A stretch of 8,604 nt of DNA from an uncultured Ilumatobacter sp. (GTDB lineage Bacteria; Actinomycetota; Acidimicrobiia; Acidimicrobiales; Ilumatobacteraceae): contig CALICC010000413.1 in NCBI GenBank assembly GCA_938049325.1, forward strand, positions 1 through 8,604. The letters are read 5' to 3'. The notes beneath the pieces are model-generated. The model worked only from the letters and a program-made list of their open reading frames with translations. It made no database searches and was not told the origin of the DNA. Positions 1-6,540 of this stretch are shown piece after piece. Both the position numbers and the translations under genes were made by a program. Within the stretch, counting starts at the first letter, position 1; the number at the start of each line of letters is the position of its first letter.

Positions 1-1
1 C

Positions 2-139
2 GGGCTCGACACGATCATTCGAGCACTCGGCATCGACCACGACGACGAACAAGTCAGAACCATCACGGCCACGATCCTCACCAGCTTGGAACACTTCCTC
101 CGACGAGAAACCCTCGGCACCGCGCCGCTGGCAACGTAG
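2..139 (+). CDS. C-terminal end of an unidentified protein (possible TetR-family regulator)
   Basis: An open frame enters from the left edge and ends at TAG 137-139, giving 45 codons. Third positions are mostly G or C, like the real genes nearby, so it is probably coding. The fragment starts GLDTIIRALGI and continues as a charged, helix-forming tail ending in LATAPLAT-like small residues. A GLD-x-(I/L)-(I/L)-x-x-L stretch close to the C-terminus is common in the ligand-binding domain of TetR-family repressors. A regulator beside an LLM-class oxidoreductase would be a normal pairing. The DNA-binding part lies outside the window, so the family is a guess from a short tail. The gene stops 70 bp before the next plus-strand gene and could be co-transcribed with it. 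Confidence 0.5.
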   Translation, partial: GLDTIIRALGIDHDDEQVRTITATILTSLEHFLRRETLGTAPLAT

Positions 140-197
140 AATCAACCACACGAGCGCAGAACCTCGCCACCATGGGTGAACCCGGCGACGTCCTGGC

Positions 198-203
198 TAC
201 GTT
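198..203 (+). promoter_or_regulatory. Candidate -10 box for leaderless transcription of the LLM oxidoreductase
   Basis: TACGTT fits the actinobacterial -10 pattern TANNNT and lies 6 nt before the ATG at 210, so transcription would begin at or next to the start codon. No Shine-Dalgarno is seen before that ATG. A weak -35 candidate, GTGAAC at 176-181, lies 16 nt upstream. The call rests on position and the missing ribosome site; the hexamer alone is weak evidence. Confidence 0.35.
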
Positions 204-209
204 TGCCCA

Positions 210-1139
210 ATGAGCCCGCTGGGAGTTCCGATTGGTTGGGCCGGCGGCACCGGTCTGAATTCGATCACTGAGGTTCGCGCGGAAGCTCGCTACGCCGTTG
301 AGGCCGGGTTCGATTCGTTCTGGGTGTCACAGATCTTCGGCGTCGACCCGATCGTGGCACTGGCGGCCATTGCCGACGAAACACGGTCGTTGTCTGAGGT
401 CGGGACGTCCGTCGTGCCGCTCTACGGGCGCCACCCGCTCGCACTGGCGGCCCAAGCACGTACCGCACAATCAGCGCTCGATGGCCGCTTCACCCTCGGC
501 ATCGGCCCTTCGCACGCGCTCGTGGTCGAAGGCTTCTTCGGCGAGTCGTACGATCGACCTTTCACGCGGACCCGAGAATTCGTCGATGCCATCGCACCGC
601 TCCTGCGGGGCGAGAACTCCGACGTCGACGGAGAAGAACTCACCTCGCATGGTTGGCTGACGATCGAATCCGATCCTGTACCTCTGCTTCTCGCAGCGAT
701 GGGTCCCCGCATGCTCGACCTAGCAGGTCGGTCGGCCGACGGCACATCGCTTGGCATGTCGGTCGGCCCGACGACGATCGAATCGCTCGTGGTCCCCACC
801 ATCACCGCCGCCGCACGAGAGGCCGGACGCCCTGCGCCGCGGATCAAGGGCTTCCCGGTCGTGTGCGTCACCAACGACCCAGACGCAGCACACGCACACT
901 CGGCGGAGGGTTCACAGATGTACGCCGAGCTGCCTGCCTACCGTGCAGCACTCGACCGCGAAGGCGTCAGCAGCCCAGCGGATCTCGGGCTCTACGGGTC
1001 GATCGACGACGTCGTGGCCGGACTCGAGCGCTACGTCGCGGCCGGAGCGACCGAACTGCGTATCGCCGTGACCGCCCCGGACGATGCCACCGAACAGCGA
1101 ACGCGTGACGCGCTGGCCGAGTGGATCAGCTCGAGCTGA
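210..1139 (+). CDS. LLM-class (luciferase-like) oxidoreductase, probably F420-dependent
   Basis: This 309-residue protein has the features of the bacterial-luciferase TIM-barrel superfamily, which uses reduced flavin or coenzyme F420 to transfer hydride to small organic substrates in the cytoplasm. Visible family segments are the early barrel part AGFDSFWVSQ (32-41), the strand with VVPLYGRHPLALA (68-80), GRFTLGIGPSH (92-102), SYDRPFTRTREF (113-124) and LAAMGPRMLDLAG (161-173). The segment order and the RHPLALA and GIGPSH motifs resemble the actinobacterial F420-dependent MSMEG_4879-type subfamily, which I recognise by eye only. The substrate cannot be told. The start is fixed at ATG 210 because the same frame has a stop at 177-179 and no start codon between. 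The gene is convergent with the DUF2079 gene, 9 bp away, and may be controlled by the regulator-like gene just upstream. Confidence 0.9.
   Translation: MSPLGVPIGWAGGTGLNSITEVRAEARYAVEAGFDSFWVSQIFGVDPIVALAAIADETRSLSEVGTSVVPLYGRHPLALAAQARTAQSALDGRFTLGIGPSHALVVEGFFGESYDRPFTRTREFVDAIAPLLRGENSDVDGEELTSHGWLTIESDPVPLLLAAMGPRMLDLAGRSADGTSLGMSVGPTTIESLVVPTITAAAREAGRPAPRIKGFPVVCVTNDPDAAHAHSAEGSQMYAELPAYRAALDREGVSSPADLGLYGSIDDVVAGLERYVAAGATELRIAVTAPDDATEQRTRDALAEWISSS
1126..1139. repeat. 14-bp perfect palindrome over the stop of the LLM oxidoreductase
   Basis: TCAGCTCGAGCTGA equals its own reverse complement. It covers the last codons and TGA stop of the oxidoreductase and ends 9 bp before the stop of the convergent DUF2079 gene. 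It has no spacer for a hairpin loop and no T-tract follows on either strand, so it is not a standard intrinsic terminator. It could be a protein-binding site at the convergent junction or coincidence, since it codes for ISSS. No better terminator is visible between the two genes. Confidence 0.3.
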
Positions 1140-1148
1140 CCGAGCGTG

Positions 1149-2831
1149 TCACGAGCCCATCTCAGGTGGGAGCTCGACATCGAAGTCGCGCTCGTACTTG
1201 AGCCAGAACTCGTTTTCGTCGACAAGTCGGAACGCCGGTGAGATGAGTTGCCAGTCGGCGAACGGGTAATCGTTGGTGTCGACCGACAAGATCACGATCT
1301 CGATGCGCTCGGCGCGGTCGACCACGCGCGGGCCATCGACGTTGCCGTCGGGTCCATAGAGCACAGCGCGGAACGGTGCCGGGAATTGGTAGATCTCGTG
1401 ACGGTGGGCGATGTGAGGCGTGATCCGATAGTGCGCTGACACGATCGCGTCGGGCGGCACATCCTCGATGATGTCGCGTGCTGCGACTGCCCACTGGTTG
1501 TTCGGGTCGCCGTAGTAGAGATCGATGCGCCCCCACGGAACCGGCGCCCACAGGTACGACGCCAGCAGCGACATCGTCAACACGGCCGCCGTACACAGCG
1601 ATCGCAACGGAATCGAGACCGAGAACTCTTGAGTCAGCGGCGTGACGTACATTGTGCGCCTCTGCCGCATGACGCTCAGCGCATGCACGGTTCCGAGGCT
1701 CAACGCCGGGACTGCGATCAGGCTGTAGTGGTACTGGATCTGGTACTGGTACCAGAAGGTGCTCAAGATGTTCGTGAACAACACGAGCGCACTCACCATC
1801 GCCACCCACGGCAGGCGGGCGAACACGAAGGCGAACGGTGCGGTCATCTGCACCAGGTACCACGGGCGGTCGTCGCTCCGCAGGTGACGCACGAGGTCAG
1901 TCGGATTGGTGAGTGCGGTATCGATGACACCGCGCGGTCCGCCGAATGGAATTCGCCATCCGTTACGGGTGGGTACACCGATGAGACCACGCATGACGAC
2001 GAACATGGCAACGGCCATCGTCGCCAGGCTTCCGAAGATGGTGAGCGCGCCGATCTTCCACGACCGTTTGAAGCCGACCCAGATTCCGAGTGGGACGACC
2101 ACGAGCGACACGTCTTCTTTGACCGAGAGCGCCAAGACGACGAAGACCGCATAGGTCCGCCACTTGTGTTCGAGCGCGGCCCAGATCGCAAACCCGAGAA
2201 AGACGCCAACGAACGAGTCGGGATGGAAGTTCTCGAGGTTCGTCCAACCAATCGCCGGGTGGATGAGATAGGCCGAAGCGAGCGCCAGAGCGATCCATTC
2301 ACCGGAGAGCCGCTTGCGCGCGAGGAGGAACACCGGCATGGCGCCAGCTGCGATCACGGCCGACTGCGAGAAGAACAACACCCCGGCCGACGGCCAGAGC
2401 CAGTAGATCGGCACCAAGAACAACAGCACGAACGACGTGTGGTCGCCGAACATGTTGCGGCCCATCAACGTCACGAACGGAGCGTCGAACCGCGACAGCA
2501 GCCACACACCCTGGTCGTAGAGGGCCGAGTCGTAGGACGACGTTCCGAGTGCGTGATGAATGTTGAGCGAGCGCTGCGTGTAGTACCAGGTGTAGATGAC
2601 CATCACCAGCAGCAGGAGGACCTGTGGCAGCGTGATCGATCGAACTCGGTCCCCGATGGTCCGGCGCTCTGCGGGGACCTCAACAGGTCGCTCCTCGAGC
2701 CCATCTGGACCCAGTTCGTCGCTTTCGAGCGCGCGTTCGCCAACCTGATCGGTGCCGTCAACGTCATCGACGGCGCCGGGCGCGTCATCGATGGTCACGT
2801 CGGCCATCTCTACAGTCTGGCGCGTCGTCAC
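1149..2831 (-). CDS. DUF2079 family polytopic membrane protein
   Basis: The 560-residue product starts with about 60 hydrophilic, acidic, probably disordered residues. Then come about ten to twelve hydrophobic segments (near 68-84, 134-153, 155-172, 178-193, 206-221, 226-254, 259-283, 340-356, 367-385, 411-429) and a soluble tail of about 130 residues. DUF2079 hallmarks are the acidic loop SSYDSALYDQGVW (98-110), FGDHTSFVLLFLVPIYWLWP (128-147), NFHPDSF (201-207), VKED (237-240) and QYHYSLIAVPAL (366-377). The family has no proven function, but its layout, with acidic residues after the first membrane helix, resembles GT-C glycosyltransferases that use polyprenyl-linked sugars; that is inference. 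The GTG start at 2831 overlaps the nusB stop as GTGA, suggesting translational coupling. An ATG at 2807 (residue 9) is an alternative start. It is the last gene of the minus-strand block. Confidence 0.88.
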   Translation of the reverse strand: MTTRQTVEMADVTIDDAPGAVDDVDGTDQVGERALESDELGPDGLEERPVEVPAERRTIGDRVRSITLPQVLLLLVMVIYTWYYTQRSLNIHHALGTSSYDSALYDQGVWLLSRFDAPFVTLMGRNMFGDHTSFVLLFLVPIYWLWPSAGVLFFSQSAVIAAGAMPVFLLARKRLSGEWIALALASAYLIHPAIGWTNLENFHPDSFVGVFLGFAIWAALEHKWRTYAVFVVLALSVKEDVSLVVVPLGIWVGFKRSWKIGALTIFGSLATMAVAMFVVMRGLIGVPTRNGWRIPFGGPRGVIDTALTNPTDLVRHLRSDDRPWYLVQMTAPFAFVFARLPWVAMVSALVLFTNILSTFWYQYQIQYHYSLIAVPALSLGTVHALSVMRQRRTMYVTPLTQEFSVSIPLRSLCTAAVLTMSLLASYLWAPVPWGRIDLYYGDPNNQWAVAARDIIEDVPPDAIVSAHYRITPHIAHRHEIYQFPAPFRAVLYGPDGNVDGPRVVDRAERIEIVILSVDTNDYPFADWQLISPAFRLVDENEFWLKYERDFDVELPPEMGS

Positions 2832-3235
2832 TCTCGAAGGTCGGCAACCAGTGCGGCGAGCACCCCGTTGACGAAGCGTCCGCTGTCGTCGGTCGAGAAC
2901 TGCTTCACCAGATTGACCGCTTCATCGAGCACGACGGCGACCGGCACATCGCTGCGTTCTGCCAGTTCGAACGCGCCGATGCGCAACACGTTGAGGTCGA
3001 TCACCGGCATGCGTTCCAGTGTCCACCCGGTGGCGCGCGAGTCGATCGCCGCATCGAGTCGCTCACGGTGCTCGGCGACGCCGCGCACCAGTGTTTGTGT
3101 CAGTTCGTCGGGTGCAAGCACCTGCAATTCGAGCACGTCGAGCGGCGTGAGCCCCTTCGACTCTGCCTCGTACAGGAGGTAGAGCGCGCGTTCGCGCGCG
3201 TCGGAGCGTTCGTCTGGTCGGGGAATCAGCGACAT
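2828..3235 (-). CDS. nusB: Transcription antitermination factor NusB
   Basis: This is a full-length NusB of 135 residues, an all-helical RNA-binding protein. With ribosomal protein S10 it binds boxA in rRNA leaders and supports antitermination and rRNA folding. Family signatures are ARERALYLLYEAE (13-25), GWTLERMPVIDLNVLRIGAFEL (70-91, read as GW-x-x-x-R-M-x-x-x-D-x-x-x-L-R-x-x-x-x-E-L), the DVPVAVVLDEAVNL segment (96-109) and FVNGVL (121-126). The ATG at 3235 lies 4 nt past the efp stop, with no convincing Shine-Dalgarno, so it is probably translated by coupling within the efp-nusB pair found across Actinomycetota. Its stop overlaps the start of the DUF2079 gene by 4 bp. Nothing suggests loss of function. 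Confidence 0.97.
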   Translation of the reverse strand: MSLIPRPDERSDARERALYLLYEAESKGLTPLDVLELQVLAPDELTQTLVRGVAEHRERLDAAIDSRATGWTLERMPVIDLNVLRIGAFELAERSDVPVAVVLDEAVNLVKQFSTDDSGRFVNGVLAALVADLRE

Positions 3236-3239
3236 GGAG

Positions 3240-3803
3240 TCAGACGCGTGTCATGTATTCGCCGGTGCGCGTGTCGACGCGCACCTTCTCGCCGGTCTCG
3301 ATGAAGAGCGGCACCTTGATCTCCTTGCCGGTTTCGAGCGTCGCCGGCTTGGTGCCGCCGCTCGAACGGTCGCCCTGAAGACCGGGCTCGGTCATCGCGA
3401 TCGTGAGTTCGACCGACGCTGGAATCTCGACGCCGATGATCTCGCCGTCGTAGATCGCGATCTGAGCGATCATCTGCTCGATGAGGTAGTCCTTGGCATC
3501 GCCGAGCGCCACTTCGGACACGTTGGTCTGCTCGTAGGTCTTCGTGTTCATGAAGACGTAGTCGTTGCCGTCGTGGTACAGATACTGCATGTCTTCGCGC
3601 TGAACAATGGCCTGCTCGACCTTGATGCCAGCGTTGAAGGTCTTGTCGATGACCGCTCCGGTCCGGACGTTACGGATCTTCGAACGGACGAATGCCCCGC
3701 CCTTGCCTGGCTTGACGTGTTGAAACTCGACGACCTGGAAGAGGTTGTTGTCGAGCTCGAGCGTGATGCCGTTCTTCAAGTCGTTCACAGAGATCTGGGG
3801 CAT
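3240..3803 (-). CDS. efp: Translation elongation factor P
   Basis: The 187-residue protein has the normal EF-P length and three beta-barrel domains: KOW-like N-terminal (about 1-65), middle OB (about 66-128) and C-terminal OB (about 129-187). EF-P binds between the ribosomal P and E sites and stimulates peptide-bond formation at proline runs. The ribosome-facing loop is HVKPGKGGAF (29-38), with Lys34 at the tip where E. coli EF-P is beta-lysylated. No modification enzyme gene is nearby, and actinobacterial EF-P with lysine at this site can work unmodified. The C-terminal signature TKPATLETGKEIKVPLFIETG (151-171) fits the EF-P pattern K-x-A-x4-G-x2-I-x-V-P-x2-I-x2-G. ATG 3803 is 2 nt after the pepQ stop and nusB follows 4 nt after the efp stop, so the three are one tight unit. 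Confidence 0.98.
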   Translation of the reverse strand: MPQISVNDLKNGITLELDNNLFQVVEFQHVKPGKGGAFVRSKIRNVRTGAVIDKTFNAGIKVEQAIVQREDMQYLYHDGNDYVFMNTKTYEQTNVSEVALGDAKDYLIEQMIAQIAIYDGEIIGVEIPASVELTIAMTEPGLQGDRSSGGTKPATLETGKEIKVPLFIETGEKVRVDTRTGEYMTRV

Positions 3804-3805
3804 GG

Positions 3806-4915
3806 TCAGGTCAACTCTCGTTTGGGTGAGTGCGTCAGCACCCGGGGGCCGGCGTCGGTGACATGGACCAGATCTTCGATCCGGAAACCACCGAACCCTC
3901 CACGATAGAGGCCCGGTTCCACGGTCACCACGTAGTCGGTCATCACCGTGTCGGTGCTGGTCTGAGAGTGGAACGGAATCTCATGGATGTCGAGCCCCAC
4001 GCCGTGTCCGGTTCCGTGCAGGTACCAGCCGATGTAGCCCGCTTCACGGAACACCTCCCGGCACGCGGCATCGATGCGCTCGGCGGGCGCGCCGGCGACG
4101 GTGGCGTCGAGCCCCGCCTGCTGCGACGCTCGCACGAGGCCGTAGATCTCGCGTTGTTGCGCCGTGGAGTCACCGATGACCCACGATCGCGTCATGTCGG
4201 AGTGATAGCCGTCGACGAGTGCACCCACGTCGATGATGACCGTGTCACCGTCGACGATCGTGCGACGCGACGCGCCGTGATGGGGACGCGCTCCATGGTC
4301 CGGGCCGGTGGCCACGATGGTGTCGTAGCTTCGGTCGTCGGCGCCGTGGGCGATCATCCGGTGCTCGAGTTCCATTCGGACGTCGAGTTCGGTCATCGGC
4401 GTGTCGGCGCTGGCCAGCAGCAACGGCTCGACCTCGGCCAGTGCTCGGTCGGCAATCGACGCGGCCAACTCGATCCGTTCGAGCTCTGCGGCATCCTTGG
4501 TCTGGCGAAGCCGCTTGATCGGCGACGGCGACGGAATCAGATCGACCTCCTTGGCGAGACTCGACCACGTGGCGTGGCTCGCTCCGGACGGATCGAGCGA
4601 CACCTGGGCACCATCGAGAACTTCGATCAACCGCTCATGCAACTTCGCTCCGGTCTGCTCCACGATCACCGTCGCCCCGACCGGCGCTGTTTCCTCACGC
4701 GCCTTGTCGCCGTACCGACCGTCGGTTCCGACGAACAGTTCGTCGCCGCGGGCAACCGCCCACCCATTCGAACCAACGAATCCCGTCAGCCACCGCACGT
4801 CGGTGAGGTCGTTGAACAGCCAGGCATCCGCGTCGCTCTCCGCCGCTTTGGCGACCAGGCGAGTCCGCCGCGCCAGGTGGTCGATCGGAGTCAGCCTCGC
4901 TCGATCAACGCGCAC
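3806..4915 (-). CDS. pepQ: M24 metallopeptidase: Xaa-Pro aminopeptidase / proline dipeptidase (PepQ)
   Basis: A pita-bread fold peptidase that cleaves Xaa-Pro bonds in the cytoplasm using two divalent metal ions. Numbered from the GTG at 4915 (369 residues), the N-terminal creatinase-like domain carries LTGFVGSNGW (43-52). The catalytic domain carries all five metal ligands: Asp229 in IIDVGALVDG, Asp240 in YHSDMTR, His304 in HGTGHGVGLDIHE, Glu333 in VTVEPGLY and Glu347 in FRIEDLV, plus the substrate histidine near 213. The open frame extends up to an ATG at 4969 (387 residues), but that arginine-rich extension is not typical. Starting at GTG 4915 puts the conserved DADAW segment at the usual distance from the N-terminus, and a promoter-like pair lies just upstream. 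ATG 4969 or 4960 cannot be excluded. It precedes efp by 2 nt. Aminopeptidase P and dipeptidase cannot be told apart here. Confidence 0.93.
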   Translation of the reverse strand: MRVDRARLTPIDHLARRTRLVAKAAESDADAWLFNDLTDVRWLTGFVGSNGWAVARGDELFVGTDGRYGDKAREETAPVGATVIVEQTGAKLHERLIEVLDGAQVSLDPSGASHATWSSLAKEVDLIPSPSPIKRLRQTKDAAELERIELAASIADRALAEVEPLLLASADTPMTELDVRMELEHRMIAHGADDRSYDTIVATGPDHGARPHHGASRRTIVDGDTVIIDVGALVDGYHSDMTRSWVIGDSTAQQREIYGLVRASQQAGLDATVAGAPAERIDAACREVFREAGYIGWYLHGTGHGVGLDIHEIPFHSQTSTDTVMTDYVVTVEPGLYRGGFGGFRIEDLVHVTDAGPRVLTHSPKRELT

Positions 4916-4921
4916 GCGGCC

Positions 4922-4951
4922 ACTGTACCCACCCGTTCTGGTCCACGTCAG
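4922..4951 (-). promoter_or_regulatory. Candidate internal promoter for pepQ-efp-nusB-DUF2079
   Basis: On the minus strand, CTGACG (4951-4946; four of six matches to TTGACA) is followed after 18 nt by TACAGT (4927-4922; TANNNT), and after 6 nt more by the GTG at 4915. This would give a leaderless mRNA starting at pepQ. It sits in the only gap of the minus-strand block, between aroB and pepQ, and would allow efp and nusB to be expressed independently of the aromatic pathway genes. Confidence 0.4.
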
Positions 4952-5005
4952 CGTCGACATCCGACGCATCTGTGGACCAGAAAGGTCGCAATCGATCGAG
5001 ACGGG

Positions 5006-6031
5006 TCAGGCGAGGAAGCGCGAGAGGGCACTGCGAACCGGCGCTTCGTCGACGCCCTGCACGACTTCGACACCGTTCGAACCGTCGAGCACGAAGGTCA
5101 GACCGTCGAGCGCCTTCTTGTCGCGATGCATGAGCGACACGAGCGAATCGACGTCGAGCCCGTCCGGCGGGCGCATCATCAGGTCGTACTCCCCCGCGAC
5201 GACGTGACGGTGCTCGGCAACCCGAGCCTCGTCGATGCGGCCGAGTTCGAGCCCGAGTTCAGCGGCAAAGATCAGCCCGATCGCGACCGCCTCGCCGTGA
5301 GCGAGTTCGTGGTCGGTTGCGATCTCGAGCGCATGCGCCAAGGTGTGCCCGTAGTTGAGCAGCGCACGCCGGCCACCTTCGCGTTCGTCCGCTGCCACGA
5401 CCTCGGCCTTGATCTCGACGCACCGAGCGATTCGTTCGTCGAGCTCCATCGCCAGCAGGTCGTCGCCGGTGAGGAAGTGATACTTCGCCATCTCGCCGAG
5501 GCCACAGCGCATCTCGCGCGCCGGCAGCGTGGCGAGCGCGTCGAGATCGCACACCACGCCCGACGGTTGCCAGAACGCGCCGACCAAGTTCTTCCCCTCG
5601 GGCAGGTTGACGCCGGTCTTTCCACCGATCGCTGCGTCGACCATGCCGAGCAACGAGGTCGACACATGGACGACCGGGATCCCCCGGTGCCATGACGCAG
5701 CCGCAAAGCCGGCGACGTCGGTGACCATGCCACCGCCGACACCGACGACGACGTCGTTGCGGGTCAGACCCATTCGGGCGAACGAGCTCATTAGGGTCTC
5801 GATCGTCGCGAGCGACTTCGCAGCCTCACCGACGCCGATCTCGAACACCTCGACCTCGAGGCCGGGAACATGGGCGACGACATCGGTGAACTGCGCGGGA
5901 ATGCCCGGTTGCGTGACGACGGCGACGCGACGTGCGCGTTCCGGCAACAGGTCGGCCAGCTCGCCGACGGCTCCGCTTCCGACGACGACTTCGTAGGAGC
6001 GGTCGGGGATCGGGACGGTCACCCGGCGCAT
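5006..6031 (-). CDS. aroB: 3-dehydroquinate synthase
   Basis: AroB converts 3-deoxy-D-arabino-heptulosonate 7-phosphate to 3-dehydroquinate, the second step of the shikimate pathway, in the cytoplasm using NAD+ and a divalent metal. The 341-residue sequence has the NAD-binding GVGGGMVTDVAGF (97-109), the substrate segment STSLLGMVDAAIGGKTGVN (124-142) with Lys138 and Asn142, Lys147 in PEGKNLVGAF, the metal ligand Glu180 with Lys183 in GEMAKYH, Asn226-His229-His233 in NYGHTLAHA, the metal ligand His245 in AHGEAVAIG, and the lysines of HRDKKA (302-307). All expected catalytic residues are present. ATG 6031 overlaps the end of aroK by 13 bp. GTG at 6022 (residue 4) would instead give a GTGA overlap and an N-terminus closer to the family norm, VTVPIPDRSYEV. 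Either way it is coupled to aroK. Confidence 0.97.
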   Translation of the reverse strand: MRRVTVPIPDRSYEVVVGSGAVGELADLLPERARRVAVVTQPGIPAQFTDVVAHVPGLEVEVFEIGVGEAAKSLATIETLMSSFARMGLTRNDVVVGVGGGMVTDVAGFAAASWHRGIPVVHVSTSLLGMVDAAIGGKTGVNLPEGKNLVGAFWQPSGVVCDLDALATLPAREMRCGLGEMAKYHFLTGDDLLAMELDERIARCVEIKAEVVAADEREGGRRALLNYGHTLAHALEIATDHELAHGEAVAIGLIFAAELGLELGRIDEARVAEHRHVVAGEYDLMMRPPDGLDVDSLVSLMHRDKKALDGLTFVLDGSNGVEVVQGVDEAPVRSALSRFLA

Positions 6032-6540
6032 CGCAGCACCGCCCCGGCGACGTCGTGGACCGACCGGTGATCAACCGACACGATCGCATCGGCCACGTCC
6101 TGGTACAGCTCGTTGCGATCTTCGTACATCTGACGCAACACACCTTCTGGATCGTCGTCGAGGAGCGGACGGTGCATCCCGGCCTTCACTCGCTCGAGCA
6201 GCAATTCCACATCGGCCAGCAACCACACGACGTGCGCGTCGTCACGCTTGAGCACCGCTCGATTCTCGTCACTCAGCACGACGCCTCCCGCGGCCGCGAT
6301 GACCGACGGTTCGCCTGCTGACACAGCGTCGCGCAACACCTCGGTTTCGAGGGAGCGAAACGCTGGCTCCCCCTCCGCAGCCCAGATCTCGCGGACGGTT
6401 CGCCCGGTACGCGCCTCGACCATTTCGTCGCTGTCGAACAAGGTGCGGTCAAGACGCTTGGCCAAGACGCGCCCGACAGACGACTTGCCCGCGCCCATCA
6501 TTCCGACGAGCACGATGTGCTGCGACGTGCACCCGCTCAC
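6019..6540 (-). CDS. aroK: Shikimate kinase
   Basis: AroK phosphorylates shikimate at the 3-hydroxyl with ATP, the fifth step of the pathway. The 173-residue protein is of normal length for the NMP-kinase-like fold. Visible features are the Walker A loop GMMGAGKS (13-20), the shikimate-binding DSD (36-38), Arg62 in AFRSLE, the GG of AAAGGVV (82-88), the lid arginine in HRPLL (Arg124 region) and the adenine-side Arg142 region. It starts at GTG 6540, which overlaps the aroC TGA as GTGA; the next ATG falls inside the Walker A loop, so this start is well supported. The 3' end overlaps aroB. The aroC-aroK-aroB order is conserved across Actinomycetota. Confidence 0.97.
   Translation of the reverse strand: MSGCTSQHIVLVGMMGAGKSSVGRVLAKRLDRTLFDSDEMVEARTGRTVREIWAAEGEPAFRSLETEVLRDAVSAGEPSVIAAAGGVVLSDENRAVLKRDDAHVVWLLADVELLLERVKAGMHRPLLDDDPEGVLRQMYEDRNELYQDVADAIVSVDHRSVHDVAGAVLRCAG

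Noticed and set aside
172..213. 13-codon upstream reading frame (ATG 172 to TGA 211-213) ending in an ATGA overlap with the oxidoreductase start
   Set aside because: It looks like a coupled leader peptide but has no Shine-Dalgarno, and the likely leaderless transcript start at about 210 would exclude it from the mRNA. Chance is the simpler view.
1153..1175. Possible hairpin (GAGCCCA ... TGGGAGCTC) at the end of the DUF2079 gene
   Set aside because: The stem is short and needs a 2-nt bulge, and no T-tract follows in either direction.
1629..3182. 517-codon open frame on the plus strand, antisense to the DUF2079 gene and nusB
   Set aside because: It lies opposite two genes with strong family motifs. 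Its product is rich in Arg, His, Glu and Asp without domain features. This is a typical shadow of GC-rich codon use.
3830..5695. 621-codon open frame on the plus strand, antisense to pepQ and aroB
   Set aside because: Longer than either real gene, but both are unmistakable on the other strand with all catalytic residues. The product has no recognisable motif.
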